Of a stretch of DNA of 64,000 bases, positions 1 to 7,850 are shown piece by piece (positions within the stretch are counted from its first letter, which is position 1; each line of letters starts with the position of its first letter). The DNA lies in contig NZ_OBDY01000028.1 in assembly GCF_900215205.1 (NCBI RefSeq), forward strand, positions 20,542 to 84,541. The letters run 5' to 3'. Source of the stretch: Paractinoplanes atraurantiacus (GTDB taxonomy: Bacteria; Actinomycetota; Actinomycetes; Mycobacteriales; Micromonosporaceae). Position numbers and translations under genes: made by a program. Under the pieces are notes generated by a model. The model saw only the letters and a program-made list of their open reading frames with translations. It ran no database searches and had not been told where the DNA came from.

Positions 1-110
1 GGGGGCGCTGAGGGAGGGAGTGCCGGAGGTGAGGGCGCCGGGGGTGGGGGCGCTGAGGGAGGGAGCGCCGGAGGTAGGGGCGCTGGGCAGAGAAGCGCCG
101 GAGAGGAGGG
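1..110. repeat. 45-bp tandem repeat inside the DUF6745-like gene
   Basis: Bases 1-30 and 46-75 are identical except for one T/C change, and 76-105 is a third, decayed copy, giving a 45-bp period. The repeat is a multiple of three and encodes a Pro/Ser/Ala-rich extension in frame. It continues off the left edge, so the copy number is unknown. Confidence 0.8.
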
Positions 111-306
111 CTGCCGCGGCGGCGCCGGCTCGGGGGGAGCCCAGCCAGAAGATGCGGTCGGGTGGGGTGGCGCCGGCCAGGCGGTAGGCCTCTCGGACGC
201 CGGACTCGGCGGCGGCTCGGGAAGCGGAGCCGGTCTCCATGGCGGCGGCCAGCCACTGGTCCTCGATGGCGGCGGACATGGCTTCCTGGGCGTGGGTCAG
301 CTGCAT
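1..306 (-). CDS. DUF6745-like protein, N-terminal part (runs off the left edge)
   Basis: An open frame of 102 codons starts at ATG 306 and stays open to the window edge, so only the N-terminus is seen. It begins MQLTHAQEAMSAAIEDQWL and contains a W-L-G-S-P-x-A-G segment that resembles the N-terminal region of DUF6745 proteins, whose function is unknown. A GAGGAG ribosome binding site lies over the stop of the upstream gene, so the two are probably co-translated. The last 35 visible residues are a Ser/Ala/Pro-rich tract encoded by an imperfect 45-bp tandem repeat, which is not typical of the family. The family call rests on short motifs and is moderate; the reading frame itself is well supported by the operon spacing. 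Confidence 0.6.
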   Translation of the reverse strand, partial: MQLTHAQEAMSAAIEDQWLAAAMETGSASRAAAESGVREAYRLAGATPPDRIFWLGSPRAGAAAAALLSGASLPSAPTSGAPSLSAPTPGALTSGTPSLSAP

Positions 307-316
307 CGTCGGCTCC

Positions 317-634
317 TCAGTCCGCTACCGGGCGGAAGGCGCCGGGGATGTACTCCCGCTGGCGGACCACCCTGTAGTGGCCGGCCGGGAGGGAGATCGG
401 GCCGTGCTCCTCGTGGCTCACCCGGCCGTGAGTGGGCACGTCGATGAACATGCGCTCCGGGTCGTCGAGGTCGGCCAGCAACTCGAGGCCGGGACCGCCC
501 ACCACGTGGGCGTGACCGGTGGCCTCGCCGCGGGCCAGAACCATGCGGCCGCGGCGATCTCGGGGCACCGGCGCGCAGGCCGGCACCTCGCCCTCGGCCA
601 CCGGAATGATCAGCACATCGCCCTGCCTGTACAT
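317..634 (-). CDS. Conserved small protein paired with DUF6745 gene
   Basis: A 105-aa soluble protein starting MYRQGDVLI, with the segment ATGHAH in the middle and HEEHGPI plus YRVVRQREY near the C-terminus. From memory, this type of protein is regularly encoded next to DUF6745 genes in actinomycetes, and no function is established. The start ATG at 634 has a strong GGAGG site 6 nt upstream. The stop overlaps the ribosome binding site of the following DUF6745-like gene, so the two form an operon. The conserved His and Glu residues could bind a metal, but that is a guess. Confidence 0.8.
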   Translation of the reverse strand: MYRQGDVLIIPVAEGEVPACAPVPRDRRGRMVLARGEATGHAHVVGGPGLELLADLDDPERMFIDVPTHGRVSHEEHGPISLPAGHYRVVRQREYIPGAFRPVAD

Positions 635-840
635 CGGGATCCTCCCCGCTCGCCGGCCTCGATGGAGCGAACGCTATCGGGTGGGTACGACACTTTTCGG
701 CGCCGCCGCATCGGCTGCTGAGGGGAGGGCGATGGGCGCCTAGGAAAGGGCCGGCGCGCTTCGCGGCGGGGAATGGGAGGCCGGAAGCGGCGCACTCGGC
801 CTGAGGGGGAGAGCGGCAGGCGAACGCGGCGAACGCGGCG

Positions 841-905
841 AAGGCAGCGAAAGGCGCGAAGGGGAGCGAAGGCAGCGAAGGCAGCGAAAGGCGCGAAGGG
901 GAGCG
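841..905. repeat. Purine-rich direct repeats in intergenic region
   Basis: Between the two operons (635-968) there is no convincing gene. The stretch from about 815 to 990 is built of short GCGAAGG-like units. A perfect 28-bp copy occurs at 841-868 and 878-905 (37-bp period), with looser units around them. Sequence of the same flavour occurs inside the gamma-glutamyltransferase gene near 38250-38370. Confidence 0.75.
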
Positions 906-968
906 AGGGGGAGCGAAGGCGGCGAGGGGCGCGAAGGCGGGGAAGATGGGGAAGGCTGGGGAAGGCGG

Positions 969-1829
969 CTAAGGCGGGGAAGGCCAGGCGGAGGGGATGC
1001 GTTCGAGGAGGCCGCCGGCGTACACGTCGCGCAGTTTCAAAGGCTGGAGATGCACGTAGCCGATGTGGCAGTCGCAGAGTGCGTTGGTGCAGGCGCGCGG
1101 TCGCAGGCCGGCGCGCCACGAGCCGTCGTAGAGGTTGCCGATCGGGGTCTGGATGAAGTGGCAGCGGCGGACCGTGCCGTCGCCCAGCACCGAGATGGCG
1201 TCCTCGCCGGCCCGGCAGGGCAGGCCGAGTGACGCGTGCGGGCGGACGCTGTCGCCGAAGCGCGGATCGAGCGCCGTCCAGCGGGCTTCCTCCGCGGGCG
1301 TGTACACGTGTCCCTCGGCGGCGTTGACCCACATGTACACGTGTGCCGGCAGCGCGGACCGCAGCCCGGCCGCCTCTTCGTAATGGGCGGGCAGCCCGAC
1401 CACGCCCACCGAATAACCCACCCCCAAAGCGTCCAGCTCGCGGCATTTGTCCAGGAAGCGCGCACGCGTCACCTGACCCGGGTGGTACGTGGTCCACAAC
1501 GCGGCCACCCGGGGATCGGCGGCCGCGAGCCACCCCGTACGAGCGCTGAGGTTGGTCTGGATGGAAACCCGCGCCACGTGCGGCAGATGGGACAGCCGGA
1601 CGATCGCCTCCCGGTACCACGACCGGGTCAGCCCTTCGCCCCACGGCGTGAACAGCACCGACAGCCGCCGATCGGTGGTGGCCGCGGCCCACTCCACGAA
1701 CCGGAGAAGGTCGGCCCTGTCCTGGCGCAGCAACGCGGGCGGGTCGACGCGCTTGGCGAACGGGCAGTACGGGCAGTCGTAGTTGCAGCTGGCCAGCGGC
1801 CCGCGATAGAGCACATAGAGGTCGTTCAT
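969..1829 (-). CDS. STM4011 family radical SAM protein
   Basis: A 286-aa protein with a radical SAM cluster motif C15-x3-C19-x2-C22 (SCNYDCPYCPF). Further cysteines near the C-terminus (CRAG, RRCHF, then RACTNALCDCH) look like a SPASM-type auxiliary iron-sulfur site. It matches the STM4011 family, whose substrate is not known. The ATG at 1829 overlaps the stop of the STM4012 gene as ATGA, indicating translational coupling. It is the last gene of the STM4015-4014-4013-4012-4011 operon. Longer upstream extensions of the frame are out-of-family and were rejected. By family logic it cleaves SAM reductively to make a radical that modifies a peptide or small molecule. Confidence 0.88.
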   Translation of the reverse strand: MNDLYVLYRGPLASCNYDCPYCPFAKRVDPPALLRQDRADLLRFVEWAAATTDRRLSVLFTPWGEGLTRSWYREAIVRLSHLPHVARVSIQTNLSARTGWLAAADPRVAALWTTYHPGQVTRARFLDKCRELDALGVGYSVGVVGLPAHYEEAAGLRSALPAHVYMWVNAAEGHVYTPAEEARWTALDPRFGDSVRPHASLGLPCRAGEDAISVLGDGTVRRCHFIQTPIGNLYDGSWRAGLRPRACTNALCDCHIGYVHLQPLKLRDVYAGGLLERIPSAWPSPP

Positions 1830-3124
1830 CGCGTTACGTACGCCCCCATCGCCTCGCGGACCGTCCCCGAGACCAGCCACGGCCCGATGGCGTCGGAGTG
1901 CGCGAGCCCTTCCGCGGTCAGCCGTGCGCCCGCCAGCCAGCCCCTCTCGGCCAGGACGGAAAGCTGCGGAAAGTCTTGGTCGTACGGGGTGCCGAACCGT
2001 CGCCGATACGCAAGAGGATCGACCCCTTCCGCACGCAGCAAGGATTTCAGCAGCCATCGCCGCCGCTGCTCCGCCGCGTCGAGGCGGAAACCGATCTCGG
2101 CGAACGCGAAGTCGGACGGCGGCCGGCCCAGGTAGTCGTCGATCACCGCGCGCACCTCGGAGACCGAGACCGCGTAGTCAAACGAGTAGTGCAGGTCCGA
2201 TGTGTACGATCGCGCGCCGCACCCCAGCCCGACCGTGCCGTCGTCCTGGCAGCAGTAGTCGGGCCCGTCCGGCACCGGCGCCCCCGCGAGCCGGAACTGC
2301 CGCATCGAGTGCTGCTCGTAGCCGGCCGCGGTGAGCACCTCGACCGCCTGCCGGTACAGCGCCAGGCGGTCCCGGTCCCAGTCGGCGCGGGCATGCGCGC
2401 GCCGCCCGAGCCCGGTGAGCGGACGAACGTACAGCGGATAAAGGTAAAGCTCTTCCGGCCGTCGCCGAATCGCCTCGTCGAGCGAGTGCTGCCACGTCTG
2501 CGGCGTCTGCCCGTCGATGCCGTAGATCAGATCGACGTTGAGCACCGGGATGCCGGCCTCGCGGATCACCTCGAGCGCGCGCTCCACCTCGGCCTGCCGC
2601 TGCGGGCGCCCGGCCGCCCGCGCCTCCGACTCGAGGAAGCTCTGCACGCCCATGCTGACCCGGGTGGCGCCGTGCGCGGCCAGCACCTTCAGCCGGTCGG
2701 CGGTGGCGGTGGCGGGCGACGTCTCGACCGACATCGGGACCGCGGCCGTGCCGAACAAGTCGCCGACGATCTCGAACAGCTCCTCGAGCTCGCCCGCCTC
2801 CAGATAGGTCGGGGTCCCGCCGCCGATCGCGATCCGGGAGAAGGACGCGCCGGGGGAGAGGCTGTCTTTGACGGCGGCGGCTTGGTGCCGCAGCTGTTTC
2901 AGGTACGCGGTCACCTGCTCGGCCGGCGGGTTGGCCCGCGTGAACAGGTTGCAGAAGCCGCAGCGCATCTCGCAGAACGGCAGATGCACGTAGCCGAAGA
3001 GCGAGTCCTGCGGCTCGTCCGCCCACACCTCGGCCAGCGACGGGCGCGGCTCCAGTTTCCGGTATGCCGTCTTGTGCGGGTACGCGTACAGATAGCCCTG
3101 GTAGGGCGAGTCGTCGAGGTTCAC
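1826..3124 (-). CDS. STM4012 family radical SAM protein (HemN-like)
   Basis: A 432-aa protein. The radical SAM motif is C51-x3-C55-x2-C58 (FCEMRCGFCNLF), followed by the glycine-rich SAM site IGGGTPTYL. This arrangement is that of HemN/HemW-like enzymes, and the protein fits the STM4012 family placed beside STM4011. It starts at GTG 3124, which overlaps the stop of the STM4013 gene (GTGA), and it overlaps STM4011 by 4 bp. A much longer open frame continues upstream but only as antisense-free space over STM4013. The substrate is unknown. A true coproporphyrinogen role is unlikely given the fixed five-gene context. Confidence 0.88.
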   Translation of the reverse strand: MNLDDSPYQGYLYAYPHKTAYRKLEPRPSLAEVWADEPQDSLFGYVHLPFCEMRCGFCNLFTRANPPAEQVTAYLKQLRHQAAAVKDSLSPGASFSRIAIGGGTPTYLEAGELEELFEIVGDLFGTAAVPMSVETSPATATADRLKVLAAHGATRVSMGVQSFLESEARAAGRPQRQAEVERALEVIREAGIPVLNVDLIYGIDGQTPQTWQHSLDEAIRRRPEELYLYPLYVRPLTGLGRRAHARADWDRDRLALYRQAVEVLTAAGYEQHSMRQFRLAGAPVPDGPDYCCQDDGTVGLGCGARSYTSDLHYSFDYAVSVSEVRAVIDDYLGRPPSDFAFAEIGFRLDAAEQRRRWLLKSLLRAEGVDPLAYRRRFGTPYDQDFPQLSVLAERGWLAGARLTAEGLAHSDAIGPWLVSGTVREAMGAYVTR

Positions 3125-3918
3125 GAGGCATCCAGAACGAAATCGGCGTACGGCACTGTCCACACAGCCTCGTGCGCGACCCGATGGCCGACGTGGCCGC
3201 CCTCGCCGTACAACGTGCCGTGATCGGAGCAGATGATCACCTGGCAGGGCCGCCCACGGCTCGTGACCAGCGCGAACAGACGCCCGAGCAGCCCGTCCAC
3301 GTATTCCAGAGCGGCCGCGTGCGTCTCCAGCCCGTCCTCGGTCGCGCCCGGCACGTAATGCTTGTTGGGCTGATGCAGCGCGGCGACGTTGATGAAGCTG
3401 AACAGCGGCCGCCCGGCGGGCAGACCCTCGATGATCGCGCTCAGCCGGTCGATCTGCGCGCCGAAGCAGCCGGGCTCGGTCACCCCGAAACCCCTTTCCC
3501 AGTACGCCTCGGCGAACAGCCCCGGCAGCACGCGCCCCAGCGGGGCGCCCGGGTTGAAGAAGCCCACCCCGCCCAGGCAGACCGTGTGATAGCCGGCCGC
3601 GGCCAGCCCCGACGGCAGGTCGGCGGCGTCGAAGACGAACGTGCCGGCCCCGCTGGTCTCGCTGCCGGCGAACCGGGCCGCGAACAGCCGCTCGTGCCGC
3701 CCCGGCTCCACCGGCGTCGGCAGGAAACCGGCGAAGAACGCGTGATGGGCCGCATAAGTGAAGCTGGCCGGGGTGTGCCGCCGCTCCCACTCGCCGCCGG
3801 GCAGCACCTTGGCCAGCTCGGGCGTGCGCCCCAGGGCCAGGCACTCGGCCGCCACGTCATAGCGCAGCGTGTCGAGGGTGACGAAGAGCAAGTCGTGGCT
3901 CCCGATCAGCTCACGCAT
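3121..3918 (-). CDS. STM4013/SEN3800 family sulfatase-like hydrolase
   Basis: A 265-aa protein of the alkaline phosphatase/sulfatase superfamily. The N-terminal FVTLDTLRYD supplies the metal-binding Asp, and SDHGTLYGEGGHVGH near the C-terminus supplies the Asp-His pair and further ligands. It is short for a sulfatase, as is usual in this family. The chosen start is ATG 3918, which overlaps the end of the STM4014 gene by 13 bp. No signal peptide is visible, so it should act in the cytoplasm together with the radical SAM and ATP-grasp partners. The likely reaction is hydrolysis or transfer of a phosphate or sulfate ester; the substrate is unknown. Confidence 0.85.
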   Translation of the reverse strand: MRELIGSHDLLFVTLDTLRYDVAAECLALGRTPELAKVLPGGEWERRHTPASFTYAAHHAFFAGFLPTPVEPGRHERLFAARFAGSETSGAGTFVFDAADLPSGLAAAGYHTVCLGGVGFFNPGAPLGRVLPGLFAEAYWERGFGVTEPGCFGAQIDRLSAIIEGLPAGRPLFSFINVAALHQPNKHYVPGATEDGLETHAAALEYVDGLLGRLFALVTSRGRPCQVIICSDHGTLYGEGGHVGHRVAHEAVWTVPYADFVLDAS

Positions 3919-4970
3919 GCCGCACCCCTGATCGCGGCGATCTGCGCCCCGTACGTGTCGAGACCGTCCACCAGAACCCCCGGCAGCAGATCGCCGAACG
4001 CGTTCACCTCGGCCACCGCGTGGTCGCGCCACCCGGCCCGGAACATCAGGTCGACGCCGGCCTGCAAGCTGCCCGGGAAACACTCGGCCACCCGCTCGCA
4101 CGTCCGCATCGCCGCCGCCCACGCCTGCTCACCGGCCGCCGCCCGCACCGCCGCGACATCGCCGCGGGCGTTGCCCAGATGCAGGTTGGTCATCGGCGAC
4201 CGGCTGGTCCGCACCACGACATGCCGCGCCCGCCCGGCGATCACGACCACCCGCAGGTCGAGCACCCGGTCGTTCAGCGCGGCCTTGGGGAACCACCGCT
4301 CGACGTGCAGCCCGTCCGGCGCCAGGCGGTCGACGATCGACGCGATCACCGGCTCGGCGTCGTACCGCCGTACCCGTAAATTGTTGAAGAGCCGCCCACC
4401 GCTCAGCTCGGCCGAGGTGACCGCCGTGACCCGCCGCCCGGCCGTGGCCAGGGCGAGCACGCCGGACGCGGACGAACCGAAGGCCGGCTTGACGAAGACC
4501 CGGCCCCAGCCGGCCCGGGCCATCGCCGCCCGCAGCGACGCGTAGTCGTGCACCGGCTCCAGAGCCGGCGGCACCGCAAGGCCCCGCGCCGTCAGCAGGG
4601 CATGGCAGCGCGGCTTCTCCGTCATGGTCAGGATGTCGGCCGGGGAGTTGAGCAGTGTGCCGCCACCGGCCTCGACCCGGGCCAGGGCCGCCCGCAGCCC
4701 GGCGAAAGCCGCCGCCGCGCCGACGATCTCGCCGTGCTCGGCCGGCACCGCCGGACGGCCGCTGCCCAGCTCGCGCAGCAGCGTGTCGACCTCCGCGTTC
4801 TCCCCCGGCGAGTCGACGCGCACGAGCGTGCCCGGACCCGGCACACGCCCGTCACGCAGCACCTCGCGCCAGCCGAAGACCTCCGGCGCGGGCAGACCGG
4901 CCCGCTGCGCGGCGGCGGCGAAAAGGGCGACCCGGCGGTTCTCCGGATTGCCGACGACGGCGAGCCTCAT
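3906..4970 (-). CDS. STM4014 family ATP-grasp protein
   Basis: A 354-aa protein beginning MRLAVVGNPENRR. It has an ATP-grasp layout: MTEKPRCHALLTARGL near residue 120, the nucleotide-binding lysine in VFVKPAFGSSASG near 160, and the Mg-binding E-x-N in VAEVNAFGDLLPG near 330. ATP-grasp enzymes join a carboxylate to an amine, thiol or similar group through an acyl phosphate. The start is ATG 4970, which shares one base with the STM4015 stop (TAATG). The substrate is unknown, but a ligase next to two radical SAM enzymes suggests building of a modified peptide or cofactor. Confidence 0.85.
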   Translation of the reverse strand: MRLAVVGNPENRRVALFAAAAQRAGLPAPEVFGWREVLRDGRVPGPGTLVRVDSPGENAEVDTLLRELGSGRPAVPAEHGEIVGAAAAFAGLRAALARVEAGGGTLLNSPADILTMTEKPRCHALLTARGLAVPPALEPVHDYASLRAAMARAGWGRVFVKPAFGSSASGVLALATAGRRVTAVTSAELSGGRLFNNLRVRRYDAEPVIASIVDRLAPDGLHVERWFPKAALNDRVLDLRVVVIAGRARHVVVRTSRSPMTNLHLGNARGDVAAVRAAAGEQAWAAAMRTCERVAECFPGSLQAGVDLMFRAGWRDHAVAEVNAFGDLLPGVLVDGLDTYGAQIAAIRGAACVS

Positions 4971-5890
4971 TACTCGGCGACCACGGTGTAACGCCCCCAC
5001 CGGGACTCGTCCTGCCGCTCGGACACGTCGACTGTGACGCCGGGCAGCTCGTCGACCAGGCGCTGCGCCATCTCCTCGGACATGAAGTGGTGATGCAGGT
5101 CGAGCGTCGTCAGATGGGTGAGCGGCTGACCGGCCAGCAGCGACTCGGCGCCCGCGTCACCCAGCACACCCAGCGACAGATCGAGCCGGCCGAGCCGGGC
5201 CACCACGGGCGCGGCGGCCACGGCGGCCGCGAGCTCCTCGGCGATCTCGGCGTTGCACAGGCTCAGATGGGACAGCGCCGGGAACGCCCGCCCGCTCAGG
5301 ATCGGCGCGAGATCGTCGGCCCGGGCGTCACCGCCGTAGTTGTCGACGCCCAGCCACAACTCCAGATGAGTGAGCCGGGGGAAGTCGCACGCCCCGACGG
5401 CCCGGACGATGGTGGCGGGCAGACCGCCGGACTGGATGACCAGCTCGCGCAGCCCTTCGTGCCGCAGCGGCTGCAGCTCGAGCCCCTGAGCGCCCCGCAC
5501 CCAGAAGCTCTCCAGCGCCGGGAAAGCCCTCAGAAAAGGCGTGACATCGGACTGGTTGATCCACGAGATCTCACACTGCTCCGAGCTCATCTCGCCCACG
5601 AACAGCGCCCGCAGCCCACCGAGCCGCTCCGCGTTGCGGATCAGAAGATCGAAGGGAAAATGAGTGTCGTACGCCGAACCCCACTCACCCACGATCAAAG
5701 CGGTCGGCCCCGCCGGCCCGCTGCGCTTCATCATCTGCTCGAACGCGGCCTCGAACTCCTCGGCCGACGCCTCGAAGTCCTCCATGTCGATCCGCCAGGC
5801 CACCGCCGCCGGGTCGGCCGGATCCTTGTCGTCCTCGAGCTCCACGACGGGCAGCCCGAAAAAGGTCGTCAGGTGGTGGTGGATGGTCAC
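4970..5890 (-). CDS. STM4015 family leucine-rich-repeat protein
   Basis: A 306-aa cytoplasmic protein. The second half is a run of leucine-rich repeats (FPALESFWV, LRELVIQSG, LTHLELWLG, LSHLSLCNA, LGRLDLSLG, LTTLDLHHH). The N-terminal part is acidic and carries LIVGEWG. It fits the STM4015 family, which is always found with STM4011-4014. It starts at GTG 5890 with AAGGAG 7 nt upstream. No catalytic motif is seen, so a scaffold or substrate-recognition role for the enzyme set is a reasonable inference. It is probably the second gene of the operon, 57 bp after the LanC-like gene. Confidence 0.85.
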   Translation of the reverse strand: MTIHHHLTTFFGLPVVELEDDKDPADPAAVAWRIDMEDFEASAEEFEAAFEQMMKRSGPAGPTALIVGEWGSAYDTHFPFDLLIRNAERLGGLRALFVGEMSSEQCEISWINQSDVTPFLRAFPALESFWVRGAQGLELQPLRHEGLRELVIQSGGLPATIVRAVGACDFPRLTHLELWLGVDNYGGDARADDLAPILSGRAFPALSHLSLCNAEIAEELAAAVAAAPVVARLGRLDLSLGVLGDAGAESLLAGQPLTHLTTLDLHHHFMSEEMAQRLVDELPGVTVDVSERQDESRWGRYTVVAE

Positions 5891-5947
5891 GGGACTCCTT
5901 CGGCCGAGGTGACACTGGCGGGTCAGTGCGGAGAAGGTAGCAATCCC

Positions 5948-7147
5948 CTACGACACTTTCGGGGCCATGGCCGGCGGATGGTCGGGCCACGGAACCGCGT
6001 ACGCCGGATCCGTCCCCCGAGTGAGGCGGACGAAGCGCAACAGCTCGCGGACGATGCCGGCGTTGCCCATGGCCCAGCCGGCCTCGGGCGGGAGGTCGCT
6101 CGGGGTCACGCGGTGCTCGTGGTTCGACCAGCGGGCGCCCTTCGCGTCGACGGTGGCCCGGGCGATGAGGTCGTCGACCAGGACGTGGGCGAAGTCGAGC
6201 GGTGTGCCCTGCTCGACGTGGCGGTCGCAGGCCAGGGCGAGAACGCCGGCGGTGCCGCAGCAGCGGCCGTTGTTGTCCCAGAAGCCCGGTCGTACGCGGT
6301 GGGGAAGCCCGGAACGGGTGAGGGTGTGCCAGCAGCGGTCGCCGAGCGCGGTCCAGGCGGCGTCGCCGGTCAGCGCGCCGAGCAGGCGGAAGACCTGGGC
6401 GTCGCCGGCCGGGCCGTTGCACCAGCCGTAGCTGTACCGCTCGATCAGCTCGGGCCGGTGCTGCGGGTCGGAATGCGGGACCAGGAAGCCGTCGGGGCCG
6501 GCCTCGTTCCGGCTGACCACGTCGGCCGCGCCGGCCAGGGCCGGCGCGAGGAAGTCGTCGCGACCGGCGGCGGCGCCCACGGCGGCCAGCGCGTAGACGA
6601 TGCCGAGCGTTCCGTGCGCGATGTGATGCGACCGGGGCGGGCTGGGACGGACCGCCCAGTTGACCCCACCGGGCGTCTTGTCGGCGGTGTCGAGATAAGG
6701 CTCCACCGCGAGGACGGCCAGCTCCGGATCGCCGGCGTGCAGGGCGCCCAGCGCGATGCCGGCGTTGCCGAACAGCAGCTCGAACATGTCGCCCCAGCGC
6801 CGCCCGTCGAACCGCGAGCGCACGATCCGCAAAGCCCGGTCCGCCGCTCGTCCCGCTTCCCCGACGCCGAGCAGCCGATCGACGGAACGCTGGGCCACGG
6901 CCGTACCGGTCAGGCCGAAGTACAACGAGCAGTCATCGGTATCGACCAGAGCGGCGGCACGCCGAAGGGCCGCGTCGCCGTACCGGTCGTCCCCGAAGTG
7001 CCGCTGCCCCTCCAGCAGCGCGAGCACGACACCCGCCCCGCCGCTGTACAACGAATGGTCGTCCGAGGGCACCGATCCGACCATCCAGTCCAGAGCGTCC
7101 GCGGCCAGAGCCTCGGCCGAGTCCACACGCGCCGCCATGCGCCCCAT
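5948..7147 (-). CDS. Lanthionine synthetase C-like (LanC) protein with CCG zinc motif
   Basis: A 399-aa protein with the seven G-x-x-G turns of the LanC alpha-toroid (SGGAG, FGLTG, FGNAG, HGTLG, NGPAG, CGTAG, MGNAG). Zinc ligands are visible as C243 in GWCNGPAG and C296-C297 in GRCCGTAG; H178 of AHGTLG matches the catalytic His of NisC. NisC-type enzymes have Cys-His-Gly at the third ligand, whereas this one has Cys-Cys-Gly as in ProcM-like synthetases. LanC proteins add Cys thiols to dehydroamino acids, or glutathione-like thiols in LanCL proteins. No LanB, LanM or obvious precursor peptide lies nearby. The start is ATG 7147 or ATG 7138; neither has a good ribosome binding site. Confidence 0.85.
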   Translation of the reverse strand: MGRMAARVDSAEALAADALDWMVGSVPSDDHSLYSGGAGVVLALLEGQRHFGDDRYGDAALRRAAALVDTDDCSLYFGLTGTAVAQRSVDRLLGVGEAGRAADRALRIVRSRFDGRRWGDMFELLFGNAGIALGALHAGDPELAVLAVEPYLDTADKTPGGVNWAVRPSPPRSHHIAHGTLGIVYALAAVGAAAGRDDFLAPALAGAADVVSRNEAGPDGFLVPHSDPQHRPELIERYSYGWCNGPAGDAQVFRLLGALTGDAAWTALGDRCWHTLTRSGLPHRVRPGFWDNNGRCCGTAGVLALACDRHVEQGTPLDFAHVLVDDLIARATVDAKGARWSNHEHRVTPSDLPPEAGWAMGNAGIVRELLRFVRLTRGTDPAYAVPWPDHPPAMAPKVS

Positions 7148-7382
7148 CACATCAGATCTGGCTTTGGAGCTTCGCCTGGGCCGAGATCGTGCCGTTCCCG
7201 GCCTTCGACGCCGAGAGCCGCAGGGTCGTCTGCTCAACGAGCGCGAAACGCCCGGATCAGCCGGGCCGTCAAGGCGCTGGACCCGGCCGGCGCCGGTGGA
7301 TCCGCTGGTCGTCACGCGGATGGCTGGGCAGATGCCGGCACTGTCGCGAGCAGCGGTCGCGGCGCTGACCAGCATGAGCCCC

Positions 7383-7388
7383 TATCAT
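7383..7388 (+). promoter_or_regulatory. Leaderless -10 box TATCAT
   Basis: TATCAT is followed by exactly 6 nt and then ATG 7395. With transcription starting about 7 nt after the hexamer, the mRNA would begin at the start codon. No Shine-Dalgarno is present. Confidence 0.6.
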
Positions 7389-7394
7389 GCGGCG

Positions 7395-7835
7395 ATGGCG
7401 CAGACCGCTGAGGAGTGGCTCGAAGGGCAGGCCGATCGGGCGCTGGCCCGGCAGCGGGCCCAAGTGGACACGGCGAAGCTGCTGGCCACCTTCGCGGCCG
7501 GGATCGCGGGGGCTCTGGTGGCCACGGCGCTTCAGGTGGGCGTGCCCGAAGGGCTGGACTGGGCGGCGGCCTGGCTGCTTCTCGTGACCTTTGCCGGGGT
7601 TCTCGGGGTCATCGCCGTCGACCGGGTGGCCGAGGCCGATCACGACAAGGTGCTGGGGCTTCAGGTGTTGCGCGGGTGGAGTCAGGAAGACCTGCTCGTC
7701 GAGTTGCGCGTGGCGGAGCTCAAGGCCGTCTACAGCAACGACGAGGTGGTGCGGTTGGTTCGGTCGGTTCTCGCCGTCGAGCTTCTGCTGGCCCTGGCGA
7801 CCGGGATCGTGGCGGCGACCTCGCTGCTGACGTGA
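7395..7835 (+). CDS. Small integral membrane protein
   Basis: A 146-aa protein of unknown function. It has a polar helical N-terminus, two hydrophobic segments at about residues 28-48 and 57-77, an amphipathic stretch rich in Glu, Leu and Lys, and a third hydrophobic segment at the C-terminus (126-146). An upstream in-frame ATG at 7374 would add seven residues, but the TATCAT box 6 nt before 7395 favours a leaderless start there. The next gene follows closely and has its own promoter. No family was recognised. Confidence 0.75.
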   Translation: MAQTAEEWLEGQADRALARQRAQVDTAKLLATFAAGIAGALVATALQVGVPEGLDWAAAWLLLVTFAGVLGVIAVDRVAEADHDKVLGLQVLRGWSQEDLLVELRVAELKAVYSNDEVVRLVRSVLAVELLLALATGIVAATSLLT

Positions 7836-7838
7836 CCG

Positions 7839-7844
7839 TATATT
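7839..7844 (+). promoter_or_regulatory. Leaderless -10 box TATATT
   Basis: TATATT sits just after the stop codon of the membrane protein and exactly 6 nt before ATG 7851, the same spacing as for the gene upstream. No Shine-Dalgarno is seen, so the diguanylate-cyclase-like gene is probably leaderless. Confidence 0.6.
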
Positions 7845-7850
7845 GCAGCC

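Noticed and set aside
1..990. Repeats near the left edge considered as a CRISPR array
   Set aside because: Units are directly adjacent or overlapping, with no unique spacers of even length and no cas genes.
773..1156. Plus-strand open frame rich in Lys, Arg and Ala, resembling a histone H1-like tail
   Set aside because: It is a by-product of the purine-rich repeats and runs antisense into the STM4011 gene. It has no ribosome binding site and no family features.
684..5968. A shared 14-base similarity (TACGACACTTT) near 687 and near 5949
   Set aside because: One copy lies upstream of a gene and the other in the 3' end of the LanC-like gene; the match is short and has no consistent position, so chance is likely.
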